In this document: in pieces, positions 6,844 through 14,183 of the stretch | How the letters are laid out: each line of letters starts with the position of its first letter | How positions within the stretch are numbered: the stretch's first letter is position 1 | NCBI GenBank assembly: GCA_016783565.1 | Contig: JADHWI010000001.1 | Coordinates: forward strand, 1 to 64,000 | DNA from: Kiritimatiellia bacterium | Lineage (GTDB): Bacteria; Verrucomicrobiota; Kiritimatiellia; UBA8416; JADHWI01 | Direction: 5' to 3' | Length of the DNA: 64,000 bases | Notes under the pieces: generated by a model | The model's input: only the letters and a program-made list of their open reading frames with translations | Told to the model about the DNA's origin: nothing | Database searches by the model: none | Position numbers and translations under genes: made by a program

Positions 6844-7038
6844 ATGAGAACAACCCTTGATCTCCCCGCTCCCCTCATTGCTGAGGCGATGAAGGCCACG
6901 CACCAGCGCACGAAGACTGCCGTCATCGTGACTGCACTCGAGGATCTCGTGCGCAAGAGTCGTATCCATGGTATCACGAAGTTCAAAGGGAAAGTTGACC
7001 TCGATATAGACCTGAATACGCTACGGAAGCGCTCATGA
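6844..7038 (+). CDS. vapB: VapB-type antitoxin (DUF2191-like), second TA module
   Basis: A 64-residue protein, MRTTLDLPAPLIAEAMKATHQRTKTAVIVTALEDLV..., with the N-terminal ribbon and helices of the RHH VapB/DUF2191 group. Its basic/hydrophobic tail (KFKGKVDLDIDLNTLRKRS) is of the type that occupies the VapC active site. The ATG at 6844 is chosen because GGAG sits 6 nt upstream; the track's longer forms start within the operator-like repeat. It overlaps vapC by four bases (ATGA). It belongs to the cassette array as its second TA pair and is unrelated in sequence to the AbrB-type antitoxin at 45-269. Confidence 0.85.
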   Translation: MRTTLDLPAPLIAEAMKATHQRTKTAVIVTALEDLVRKSRIHGITKFKGKVDLDIDLNTLRKRS

Positions 7039-7412
7039 GCGTGCTGATCGATAGCTCCATATGGGTTGAGTACTTCCGTGGTTCAGCGAACGACGGAAGA
7101 CTCGACTTCTTGATTGAAGAGAATCTTATTGTAGTGAACGACCTCATTCTTGCCGAATTGATTCCGGCGTTGCACCTGAGGCGACAACGCAAATTGATTG
7201 GCCTTATGCGAGAGATCGTCTGTCCGCCTTTGGAAGTGGACTGGGATGATCTTATCCAAATGCAGATCGCTTGTCTAAAGAATGGGATCAACAAGGTTGG
7301 CATCCCTGACCTCATGATCGCACAACATGCGATTCAGAATCATCTGGAACTGTACACACGGGCCAAGCACTTCAAACTCATAGCACGACATGTCCCGTTG
7401 GCCCTGCATTGA
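7035..7412 (+). CDS. vapC: VapC-type PIN-domain toxin, second TA module
   Basis: A 125-residue PIN-domain nuclease. The conserved acids are seen in VLIDSSIWVEYFRG (first Asp), NDLILAELIPAL (Glu) and VGIPDLMIAQHAI (third Asp). The C-terminal YTRAKHFKLIARH replaces the canonical T-x-D-x-DF stretch, so the fourth acidic position is lost or shifted, as in many VapCs. The four-base overlap with the antitoxin indicates coupled translation. The stop is 12 bp before the next attC-like site, so the pair forms a self-contained cassette. Confidence 0.9.
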   Translation: MSVLIDSSIWVEYFRGSANDGRLDFLIEENLIVVNDLILAELIPALHLRRQRKLIGLMREIVCPPLEVDWDDLIQMQIACLKNGINKVGIPDLMIAQHAIQNHLELYTRAKHFKLIARHVPLALH

Positions 7413-7424
7413 GACCACGAGAGG

Positions 7425-7493
7425 GCACAACAAAGTTGCTAGTAAGGCCGCGCGATGCGAGCCCTCACAGGTCCGGTGAGCACTACGTTAGGT
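7425..7493 (+). other. attC-like site 6
   Basis: R'' GCACAAC (7425-7431), spacer AAAG, L'' TTGCT (7436-7440), L' AGCA (7479-7482), spacer CTAC, R' GTTAGGT (7487-7493, full GTTRRRY match). The L boxes pair over TGCT/AGCA with one extra T. GC-rich pairing (GGC/GCC, CGC/GCG) fills the centre. The next ORF begins at 7501. Confidence 0.5.
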
Positions 7494-7512
7494 AAACAAC
7501 ATGGAGACAAAG

Positions 7513-8439
7513 ATGATATGTAGGAATGTTGCGGTCTGTGTCGCATGCGCTTTACTTCTATCCGGCTTTACCGGGTGTACAGCGAACCGCGCCGGATGGG
7601 AATTGAAAAAGATCGGTGAGATCGGCGATTTCAACTGGCCTGAAGCGATTCGCGTGGACCACGAAGCCAAGCGCGTATTCGTCGCAAATATCGAAACCTC
7701 GACAAAGGGGGGCTGGGAAGCCGACGGGAAAGGCTTCATCTCTGTGCTGTATCCTGACGGTTCGGTGATCGAGCGAAAATGGCGGAGCAGCAATGCGGAC
7801 TTTACATTCAATGCACCCAAGGGCATGACGATACTTAACGAGCATCTGTATATCGCGGATATCTCGAGATTATTGGTCTGCCCGTTAGATGCAGAGAAAC
7901 CTATCCGCGTGATAGATATTCCCGGCGCGCAATGGCTAAACGATATCTCGACAGATGGGAATGACTTATATGTGTCCGATACAAAATCTGCCAAGGCTTA
8001 CAGAGTCGATCTCATCACCGGCACACATAATGAAATTAAAGCTCCTGAGTGGATCAACGGTATTACATCGCACAAGGGCCATCTTTACTGTGTCAGCATT
8101 AAGCTGCACGAGCTTTATGAACTCGACCCTTCCGGGGAGCGAGATCCCATTCCTTTTGGCCTGAAAGAGTACTTTGTTGGTCCGGACGGAATTGAAGTAC
8201 TAAAGGACGATTCGTTTATCATCTCAGACGTGAAGGGTGATAGACTGCTTCATGTCACAGCTGACAGAAAGTACGTCAGTACTCTAGCGGAGGTGCCCTG
8301 TCCTGCTGATATCGCAATTGACCCCAAGCGCAACCTACTCTATGCACCATCATTGTTCGAGAACAAGGTGACAATATTCAAACTAACGAGTCTACCTAAT
8401 ACAAAACCTAACAAGCCGGATGCAAATAGCCGCGACTGA
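7513..8439 (+). CDS. Lipoprotein with SMP-30/NHL-type beta-propeller
   Basis: About 308 residues from the ATG at 7513, which has GGAG 7 nt upstream; an ATG at 7501 is also possible. The lipobox is LLSGFTGC. The rest resembles an SMP-30/gluconolactonase-type six-bladed propeller: repeated blades such as PEAIRVDHEAKRVFVAN, GMTILNEHLYIADISRLL, NDISTDGNDLYVSDTKS, VGPDGIEVLKDDSFIISD and ADIAIDPKRNLLYAPS. Conserved Asn/Asp positions of the SMP-30 metal site appear plausible (WLNDIST, GPDGIEV). It may be a periplasmic lactonase or merely a binding scaffold. It lies 30 bp before a sulfatase but is separated from it by an attC-like site. Confidence 0.78.
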   Translation: MICRNVAVCVACALLLSGFTGCTANRAGWELKKIGEIGDFNWPEAIRVDHEAKRVFVANIETSTKGGWEADGKGFISVLYPDGSVIERKWRSSNADFTFNAPKGMTILNEHLYIADISRLLVCPLDAEKPIRVIDIPGAQWLNDISTDGNDLYVSDTKSAKAYRVDLITGTHNEIKAPEWINGITSHKGHLYCVSIKLHELYELDPSGERDPIPFGLKEYFVGPDGIEVLKDDSFIISDVKGDRLLHVTADRKYVSTLAEVPCPADIAIDPKRNLLYAPSLFENKVTIFKLTSLPNTKPNKPDANSRD

Positions 8440-8454
8440 TCCGCGGCGTTCGCT
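8406..8454 (+). other. attC-like site 7 (compact)
   Basis: R'' ACCTAAC (8406-8412, full RYYYAAC match), spacer AAGC, L'' CGGATGCA (8417-8424), L' TGATCCG (8437-8443), spacer CGGC, R' GTTCGCT (8448-8454). The L boxes pair perfectly with one extra G. The stop codon of the propeller gene is the first three bases of L'. At 49 bp it is near the lower size limit for attC. Confidence 0.68.
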
Positions 8455-8469
8455 ATAATAGGAGATATT

Positions 8470-9924
8470 ATGATAAGAGTTTTACCTGACCGACGCAAAT
8501 TTCTCGGGACCATCACCGCTCTTGGAGTCATGGCAGTGGTGCCCCTTGGCCTCACGGCGCCTGAGCCCAAGATGCCGGCCAGACCCAATATTCTGCTTTG
8601 CCTCGCAGACGATTGGGGCTGGCCACATGCTGGAGCATATGGCGACAAGGTCGTCAAAACACCGACATTCGACCGCCTGGCAAAGGAAGGCGTTCTTTTT
8701 GAACATGCCTTTGTTTCCAGTCCTTCGTGTACTCCCTGTCGTAATGCACTCCTCACCGGGCAGCAGTTTTACCGCCTTGACGAAGGGGCAAATCTCTGGA
8801 GCACATTGGATGTGCGGCATCAGAACTTCATGTTCCTCCTGCGGAAGTCGGGGTATCAGATTGGCCACTGGCGCAAAGCATGGGGACCGGGCAATTTCAG
8901 AAAAGGAGGGTACACCGAGCATCCTTGTGGCCCCGACGGCGATTTCAGGTCTTTCATGAAGAAGCGCAACAAGGACAGACCCTTCTGCTTCTGGTTCGGA
9001 ACCAGCGATCCTCATCGTGGCTATGCCAAGGGAAGCGGCGCTAAGAGCGGAATCGATATCGACAAAGTACATGTGCCAAACTTCTACCCGAACACAAGAG
9101 AGGTACGCAGTGACATTGCGGACTACTATTTCGAAGTGCAGCGTTGGGACAGCGATGTTGGCAAGGCTATCAAGCTGCTGGAGGAAGCTGGCGAACTGGA
9201 CAGCACGATCATTGTCATGACCGGTGACCACGGCATGCCGTTCCCCCGCTGCAAAGGCAACCTGTACGACTGGGGGGCACGCGTACCGTTGGCAATCCGG
9301 TGGGGAAACGAAGTCAATGCCAACCGTACTGTAACTGATTTCATTTCATTTACGGATCTTGCCCCAACATTTTTGGATGCCGCTGGTGTTGAGGTGCCAA
9401 GTGAGATGACAGGGCATTCACTGTTTCCCATTCTTCAATCTGAGAACGCAGGACGTGTGGACCGCGAACGCGATTACATGGTCTTCGGCAGGGAACGACA
9501 TACGCTTGCGCAGAAAAAGCCTTCCATGGCCGGTTATCCAGCTCGCGCCATTCGTACGGACAAATGGTTGCTTATTCTGAACCTGGAGCCAGATCGTTGG
9601 CCTGCAGGTGTGCCAGACGGGTCCACCCACAAGATAGGAAAGCACGCCGACTGTGATGATGGGCCGACAAAGTCATTCATCATGCAGATGAAGAATGACT
9701 CCGATAAGAATACGTTCTATGATCTCTGCTTCGCCAAACGAGGAGCAGTCGAGCTGTATGATTGTGAAAAGGATCCCGACCAGACACATAACCTGGCAGA
9801 TGATCCCAAGCACAGTAAAACCATCAAGAAGCTGTGCTCACACCTGGTTGAGTATCTAAAGACAACCGAGGACCCGCGCTTTACAGACAAGCCGGTAAGA
9901 TTTGAGGAGTATCCTTACAGGTAG
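8470..9924 (+). CDS. Type I (formylglycine) sulfatase with Tat-like leader
   Basis: A 484-residue sulfatase. The leader DRRKFLGTITALGVMAVV is a twin-arginine signal. RPNILLCLADDWGW carries the calcium-binding aspartates, and SPSCTPCRNALLTG is the C-x-P-x-R motif (Cys87) converted to formylglycine by a maturase not in this window. IVMTGDHGMPFPRCKGNLYDWG supplies the C-terminal metal and substrate residues. It should hydrolyse sulfate esters on exported or imported polysaccharides. Such enzymes are abundant in Planctomycetes, Verrucomicrobia and Kiritimatiellae. AGGAG lies 7 nt before the ATG. It is flanked by attC-like sites on both sides, so it is a candidate cassette, unusually large for one. 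Confidence 0.94.
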   Translation: MIRVLPDRRKFLGTITALGVMAVVPLGLTAPEPKMPARPNILLCLADDWGWPHAGAYGDKVVKTPTFDRLAKEGVLFEHAFVSSPSCTPCRNALLTGQQFYRLDEGANLWSTLDVRHQNFMFLLRKSGYQIGHWRKAWGPGNFRKGGYTEHPCGPDGDFRSFMKKRNKDRPFCFWFGTSDPHRGYAKGSGAKSGIDIDKVHVPNFYPNTREVRSDIADYYFEVQRWDSDVGKAIKLLEEAGELDSTIIVMTGDHGMPFPRCKGNLYDWGARVPLAIRWGNEVNANRTVTDFISFTDLAPTFLDAAGVEVPSEMTGHSLFPILQSENAGRVDRERDYMVFGRERHTLAQKKPSMAGYPARAIRTDKWLLILNLEPDRWPAGVPDGSTHKIGKHADCDDGPTKSFIMQMKNDSDKNTFYDLCFAKRGAVELYDCEKDPDQTHNLADDPKHSKTIKKLCSHLVEYLKTTEDPRFTDKPVRFEEYPYR

Positions 9925-9947
9925 ATGCTTCAGGAACAGGAAAAAGA

Positions 9948-10010
9948 AGCGAACCAAAGCATTCAAAATATCGGATCTAACGTGCCAAATCCTCAAGCTA
10001 GACGTTAGGC
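9948..10010 (+). other. attC-like site 8
   Basis: R'' AGCGAAC (9948-9954), L'' AGCATT (9958-9963), L' AAGCT (9995-9999), spacer AGAC, R' GTTAGGC (10004-10010, full GTTRRRY match). The L boxes pair with one extra A. A second, shorter pairing CTAACGT/ACGTTAG (9977-10008) competes. The downstream gene starts 8 bp later. Confidence 0.55.
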
Positions 10011-10017
10011 CACAGAC

Positions 10018-10560
10018 ATGAAAGACCGAGCAATGAAACGGATCAGCATCTCAATTCTGTGCATCGCCTGCGTAGGCGTCGCTTGCCAGCGCGACGTGAA
10101 ACAGGAGGTGCCACGGCAAGCGCATCCGGAGCCGCACACGTCACCACCCGCGGCAACGTCAGTATCTGAGGCACAACCTGCCGAGCCGACTCCCGTAGCG
10201 CCCCATGACTGGGAGTCTCCGCTGGAGGAGAACCTTGCCCATCTGCAGTCCCTTCTCCAATCAGAAAGTAGCTGGCGAGAGACCGGCACCGACCGCAAGC
10301 TAAGTCGGAATTGTACGATCTATCGCCACGCGACAGAACCCCTTACCGTGTGGATAGACGAGCAGATCGGAGTGGCCCTCCGGGCAGAGGCTGACACAGG
10401 CTTTGTCTGCGCCCTCAAGTCCATAAAGAAACATGACGACGGGACGTGGTTCGTGAGGCGCGTGGAACTCAAGCAATACGCAACCCGGGAGAAGGTGGAA
10501 CTCGATTTCACACTCGAGAACTCACCGACCCTTACAACCGCGTGGAGAGCTACAAACTGA
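10018..10560 (+). CDS. Hypothetical lipoprotein
   Basis: 180 residues (175 if the ATG at 10033 is used). The signal peptide ends in a lipobox (CIACVGVAC). A Pro/Glu/Ala-rich linker of about 40 residues follows (QEVPRQAHPEPHTSPP...), then a compact domain with WIDEQIGVALRAEADTGFVCAL and GTWFVRRVELKQY. I recognise no family. The C-terminus (LENSPTLTTAWRATN) may be altered because the stop codon lies in the inner stem of the last attC-like site. It probably sits in the periplasm anchored to a membrane. Confidence 0.65.
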   Translation: MKDRAMKRISISILCIACVGVACQRDVKQEVPRQAHPEPHTSPPAATSVSEAQPAEPTPVAPHDWESPLEENLAHLQSLLQSESSWRETGTDRKLSRNCTIYRHATEPLTVWIDEQIGVALRAEADTGFVCALKSIKKHDDGTWFVRRVELKQYATREKVELDFTLENSPTLTTAWRATN

Positions 10561-10607
10561 CCCGCGCGAACGCAGCTCAGTTTGAGCCTCACGCAGGGAC
10601 GTTCGGA
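10527..10607 (+). other. attC-like site 9 (array-terminal)
   Basis: L'' GCGTGGAG (10540-10547) pairs with L' CTCACGC (10588-10594) with one extra G. An inner 8-bp stem CAAACTGA/TCAGTTTG lies between. R' is GTTCGGA (10601-10607). The R'' box is not clear. The sulfatase relic starts at the next base, 10608. Confidence 0.42.
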
Positions 10608-10736
10608 CACAGCCCCAATGCTCCATGGCGCGGAATGAAAGCTGACGCCTTTGGAGGAGGACATAGAGTGCCATTCGTTGTGCGCTGGCCGGACAAGATT
10701 GCCACAGGCAGTGTCAATGACCAGACGATATGCCTT
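10608..10736 (+). pseudogene. Sulfatase gene relic
   Basis: One frame reads HSPNAPWRGMKADAFGGGH then RVPFVVRWPDKIATGSVNDQ, matching the conserved late-sulfatase segment (RGxKxxxxxGGHRVPFIVRWPGK...GSVxD). The start and catalytic motifs are missing and the similarity ends abruptly at an AT-rich palindrome (TATAATA/TATTATA, 10736-10760). It begins exactly after the R' box of attC-like site 9. It is a dead cassette fragment, distinct from the intact sulfatase upstream, whose equivalent region reads YDWGARVPLAIRW. Confidence 0.75.
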
Positions 10737-10808
10737 ATAATATTTAATTATTCTATTATAGCTGGGTAGAAATGCTTCAAGTGTAAATCTCCGAATGTGA
10801 TCGCGGCC

Positions 10809-11999
10809 TCACTTATCCACGCGAATACGACGGCGAATAAAGGTGGGCACATCAAGGTCTTCACCATTCAGAATGGTGGGTGCCACATCCTTGAATCGGC
10901 CCCGGCCACCCCGATCAAGCGGAAGGCTTGCCTGCTGGCTCTTCTTGCGACCACCGGAAACTGATCGTCCCTGCGGCCGAGCACTTTCCACAGTGCTCTT
11001 TCGTTTTGGCACATTAATCTCTACAGGAGAGTCTTCCACTTGCGGCGCGGTAATGACCGATTTAGTCGCACGCTTCTTCCCCACGACCAAAGATACAGAG
11101 ACACGACCGACCCATGCATCGTCAACCGAGGTACCCACACATACCCGACATTCAGGCTTCACTGCCTTTGAAATCCCGTTGAGCACCTCTCCGACTTCTT
11201 TGAGCGTTACATCCGGCCCCACAACCAGGCTTACTAACACAAGTCTGGCCTGATTTAACTGCTTCCCCCCTTGCAGAGCGGGTCCTTCAAGCAAATCCTT
11301 CAGCACGGCAACAACGCGTTCTTCGCCAGTAGCTTCTGCATAAGCCAGAATACAACTCCCCTCTGTATCGTTACCGATCCGCTTAAGATCAGCAAAATCC
11401 ATGTTGATGCAGCCCGGCCGGGACAGTGTCTGCCACAAGGCGAGCACTGCAGCGGCGAGTTTTTTATTCGCAGCATCGAACAACGCGGGAAGATCATTGG
11501 CATCCACCTCTTCGAACAACGCATCATTGGGCACCGTAATCAGAACATCGCAAACGGCTTCCAGTTCTTCAACGGCACGATTGGCAACCGCCTTACGCGA
11601 TCCCCCTTCGAAAGAAAAAGGCAACGTCGCAAAACAAAGGGTCATAATCCCTGCATCCTGCAATGCTTGCACCGCAGCAACACTTCCCCCGCTTCCAACA
11701 CCTCCACCCAACCCGGTCACAATCAGCACTGCGGCAACATCCTGCGCCGCTTCAAGTAATTCCGTCACGCCAGTATCCATGGCCTGCCGCCCCATGCGGT
11801 CATCACCACCTGCACCAAATCCTTCCGTAAGGGCTTCACCCACCTGAAGACAAATCGGAGCCTTTGATTCAGCAAGCGAACACGTATCGGTATCCACCGC
11901 CAACAACGGCAACTCCTCATCCACAAGTGCCGCCACGGCTCCCATCAATCGTGAACCCGCGCCACCCATTCCCATCACACTGAACCGTTGATCACTCAT
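10809..11999 (-). CDS. ftsZ: Cell-division protein FtsZ, divergent nucleotide-binding loops
   Basis: About 396 residues. FtsZ forms the GTP-dependent division ring. Seen: an N-terminal loop VMGMGGAGSR (usual GGGGGN), LAVDTD, the signature loop TGLGGGVGSGG (usual GGGTGTGA, first Thr replaced by Val), LPFSFEG, ITVPNDAL, and an intact T7 synergy loop INMDFADL. After a basic linker rich in Ser, Arg and Lys, the C-terminal peptide DVPTFIRRR matches the FtsA/ZipA-binding tail. The ATG at 11999 is preferred over the track's TTG at 12008; the SD GGGG is 12 nt upstream. It is last in the HTH-murCB-ddl-ftsQ-ftsA-ftsZ operon. Divergent FtsZ is known in Verrucomicrobia and Lentisphaerae. Confidence 0.93.
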   Translation of the reverse strand: MSDQRFSVMGMGGAGSRLMGAVAALVDEELPLLAVDTDTCSLAESKAPICLQVGEALTEGFGAGGDDRMGRQAMDTGVTELLEAAQDVAAVLIVTGLGGGVGSGGSVAAVQALQDAGIMTLCFATLPFSFEGGSRKAVANRAVEELEAVCDVLITVPNDALFEEVDANDLPALFDAANKKLAAAVLALWQTLSRPGCINMDFADLKRIGNDTEGSCILAYAEATGEERVVAVLKDLLEGPALQGGKQLNQARLVLVSLVVGPDVTLKEVGEVLNGISKAVKPECRVCVGTSVDDAWVGRVSVSLVVGKKRATKSVITAPQVEDSPVEINVPKRKSTVESARPQGRSVSGGRKKSQQASLPLDRGGRGRFKDVAPTILNGEDLDVPTFIRRRIRVDK

Positions 12000-12041
12000 G
12001 ATCCGCAATTACCCCAAATCCATATTGAATAAAAATCAAAT

Positions 12042-13244
12042 CTAACCGCCCACAAGGCTGCTAAGCCATTGTTTGAATAGTGGTTTGCGCCTCTTTTCGC
12101 TGTATACTTTGAATCCGTACTGAACCAACCCACTACAGGTGGCATATTCCGGTCCATCCGTAACCGTGGCCACACCGGTTACACCCCGAGGACGACCGAT
12201 CTCGCAGGGTAATTGAAAAATTTCTTCTGCCAGGCCAAGAACACCCTTGAGATGCGCGCCCCCGCCCGTCAGCACTACCCCGGCCCCGAGATGATGCAAG
12301 GCCTGCTCCTTTACCAACCGATCCCGCACGATGGTCAACAGTTCCTCCATGCGTGCATGAATCACGCTATGCAGTGAACTCAAATTCACCGAACGACCCG
12401 GGAAGCCGACTTCCGGCGCCATGGATACCCGCTGCGATCGATTGACCGTCCCCGTCATCGCACATCCGGACTCTCGCTTAAGCCGTTCCGCCTGGCTCGT
12501 AGAAATATTGAAAGCCATGGCCACATCATTCGTCACATGATCGCCACCGACGCCAACCACACCCGCCGCCGCCGGCACACTCGATGCATAGGCCATATAG
12601 TCCGTAGCTCCACCACCCAGATCGATAACCACAACCCCGCCACGTTTATGCTCGGGTGTCAACACGGACATCCCTGAACAGAGACCGCTGAACACCACAT
12701 CGTCAACACCGACAGAAAGGCTTTGAACCAGACGAATGGAGGTCTCCAACCGATTGCGCACGCAATGCAACACCAGCATATCATGGGAAAGACGGGCACC
12801 CGACATCCCTTCAGGTTTCATCACACGATCCTGATCGTCCAGGGAATAATACTGATCCAGTGAATGCAAAATATCGCGATCCGTGGGGAGATTGACCGCC
12901 TTGGCCACTTCGCGTACCTGCTCCACATCGTCGTCGCCAATGATGCCGTCCTTACTCAAAATGGGAACCGTGCCGCGATTGCTCATGCTGTGGACATGTA
13001 CACCCGAGATCGCCAGAACGACTTCACGAATAGAGACTTTGCCATTCTCTTCAGCCATATCCAATGCCCGTCGCACACAGGCGGATGCATTGTTCATGTC
13101 CACAATCTCGCCCTTACGAATGCCTTTTGAAGGACATTCTCCGGTACCCGTGATCATGATATAGTTGTCTTCACGTGTTTCGCCAACCAGCGCAACAATC
13201 TTCGAAGTACCTATTTCCAAAGCCACTATTGGTGGTGCCGCCAT
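12042..13244 (-). CDS. ftsA: Cell-division protein FtsA
   Basis: An actin-like ATPase that tethers FtsZ to the membrane. From the ATG at 13244 (AGGGAG upstream) it has about 400 residues. IVALEIGTSKIVALVGE is the phosphate-1 loop, the SHS2-like 1C region follows (ISGVHVHSMSNRG), VVVIDLGGGATDYMAY is phosphate-2, and GVVLTGGGAHLKGV is the adenosine motif. The C-terminus (KRRKPLFKQWLSSLVGG) is a basic amphipathic helix typical of the membrane-targeting sequence. The gap to ftsZ is 42 bp. It looks standard compared with the divergent FtsZ. Confidence 0.95.
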   Translation of the reverse strand: MAAPPIVALEIGTSKIVALVGETREDNYIMITGTGECPSKGIRKGEIVDMNNASACVRRALDMAEENGKVSIREVVLAISGVHVHSMSNRGTVPILSKDGIIGDDDVEQVREVAKAVNLPTDRDILHSLDQYYSLDDQDRVMKPEGMSGARLSHDMLVLHCVRNRLETSIRLVQSLSVGVDDVVFSGLCSGMSVLTPEHKRGGVVVIDLGGGATDYMAYASSVPAAAGVVGVGGDHVTNDVAMAFNISTSQAERLKRESGCAMTGTVNRSQRVSMAPEVGFPGRSVNLSSLHSVIHARMEELLTIVRDRLVKEQALHHLGAGVVLTGGGAHLKGVLGLAEEIFQLPCEIGRPRGVTGVATVTDGPEYATCSGLVQYGFKVYSEKRRKPLFKQWLSSLVGG

Positions 13245-13268
13245 CCCACAAAATCTCCCTACCATACG

Positions 13269-14156
13269 CTAGCGCGTATAGATTCTATCATGATACGTTC
13301 CGTCAAAACGGGTCTCATTTGCCCCTTCAGGTTTCTGCATCGCCTGCACCCATCGTCCAAGCTTGCGCAACAACTCCATGCGAGATTCTGGAGTCCTCGC
13401 ACCCATGCCACTCCAGGTTAGATGAATCTGCCGCATCACACCTTCGTAATCGGCTCGCAACACCAGGTGTTCTCGCTTTCCAATATCTACCTCCTTGACA
13501 TCCAGACCAAGTTGCGGATTGCGACACACGTCCACCAACTGAACCGCTGCCACCGACATGCCGCTGATTCGCGATCCCGGCTGCAATGCATCTCCCTTAT
13601 ACCCCACCAATGCCGGAAGGTGTCGCACCGTGCGCGCCGAAGAGAACACCGCACCATCTTTATCCGTGACAAGCGACTGTCGCCACCCGACCACAATGCG
13701 TGCAATCGGCACACGTGGTACGGTTTCCACAATCAACACATCCGGCAAAGACCGTGTAATCTTGATTGCGCGATAGGCGTGTGCACGCGCCAGAAACTTC
13801 CGCTGCAACTCAGCAGGATCAAATGAGAACAGATTGCTGCCTTCCTTGATCCCCTGCTCCCCCCTGATAAAATCATGCGCCGCCGTGCCTTCATCACGAA
13901 TCTGAAGACGCGTGATCGTAAAACGGTCATTCCCCGAAAACAACAGGTAGCCAATGCCCTTAAACCCAAACCAAATGCCCACCACCACCGCTACCACAAG
14001 CAGCGGAACCAGTATCAGCACCGCAATTTGTTTGCCATGACGCGAATCACCACGCTTGGATTTGCGTTGCCGCACGTTCAGCGTCTTTGCATGGCCACGT
14101 CGGCGCTTCACCGTACCCAGCTTCTTTCCCGAAATTATCTCGTCATCAAACCACAT
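13269..14156 (-). CDS. ftsQ: Cell-division protein FtsQ/DivIB
   Basis: 295 residues: a basic cytoplasmic tail (about 40 residues, KRRRGHAKTLNVRQRKSKR), one TM helix (AVLILVPLLVVAVVVGIWFGF), then a POTRA domain (FTITRLQIRDEG...GSNLFSFDPAELQRKF) and the FtsQ beta domain with VIVETVPRVPIARI-type strands. It links cytoplasmic ring proteins to periplasmic septal wall synthesis. The ATG at 14156 is preferred to the TTG at 14165. Stop of ddl to this start is 27 bp, and its stop is 24 bp before ftsA, consistent with one operon. Confidence 0.92.
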   Translation of the reverse strand: MWFDDEIISGKKLGTVKRRRGHAKTLNVRQRKSKRGDSRHGKQIAVLILVPLLVVAVVVGIWFGFKGIGYLLFSGNDRFTITRLQIRDEGTAAHDFIRGEQGIKEGSNLFSFDPAELQRKFLARAHAYRAIKITRSLPDVLIVETVPRVPIARIVVGWRQSLVTDKDGAVFSSARTVRHLPALVGYKGDALQPGSRISGMSVAAVQLVDVCRNPQLGLDVKEVDIGKREHLVLRADYEGVMRQIHLTWSGMGARTPESRMELLRKLGRWVQAMQKPEGANETRFDGTYHDRIYTR

Positions 14157-14183
14157 TGGTCTCAACCTATCACATCGTCCTGA

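Noticed and set aside
10446-10769. 107-residue ORF at the end of the array
   Set aside because: Its first half is an alternate frame of the lipoprotein gene; only the sulfatase-like part after attC-like site 9 is meaningful.
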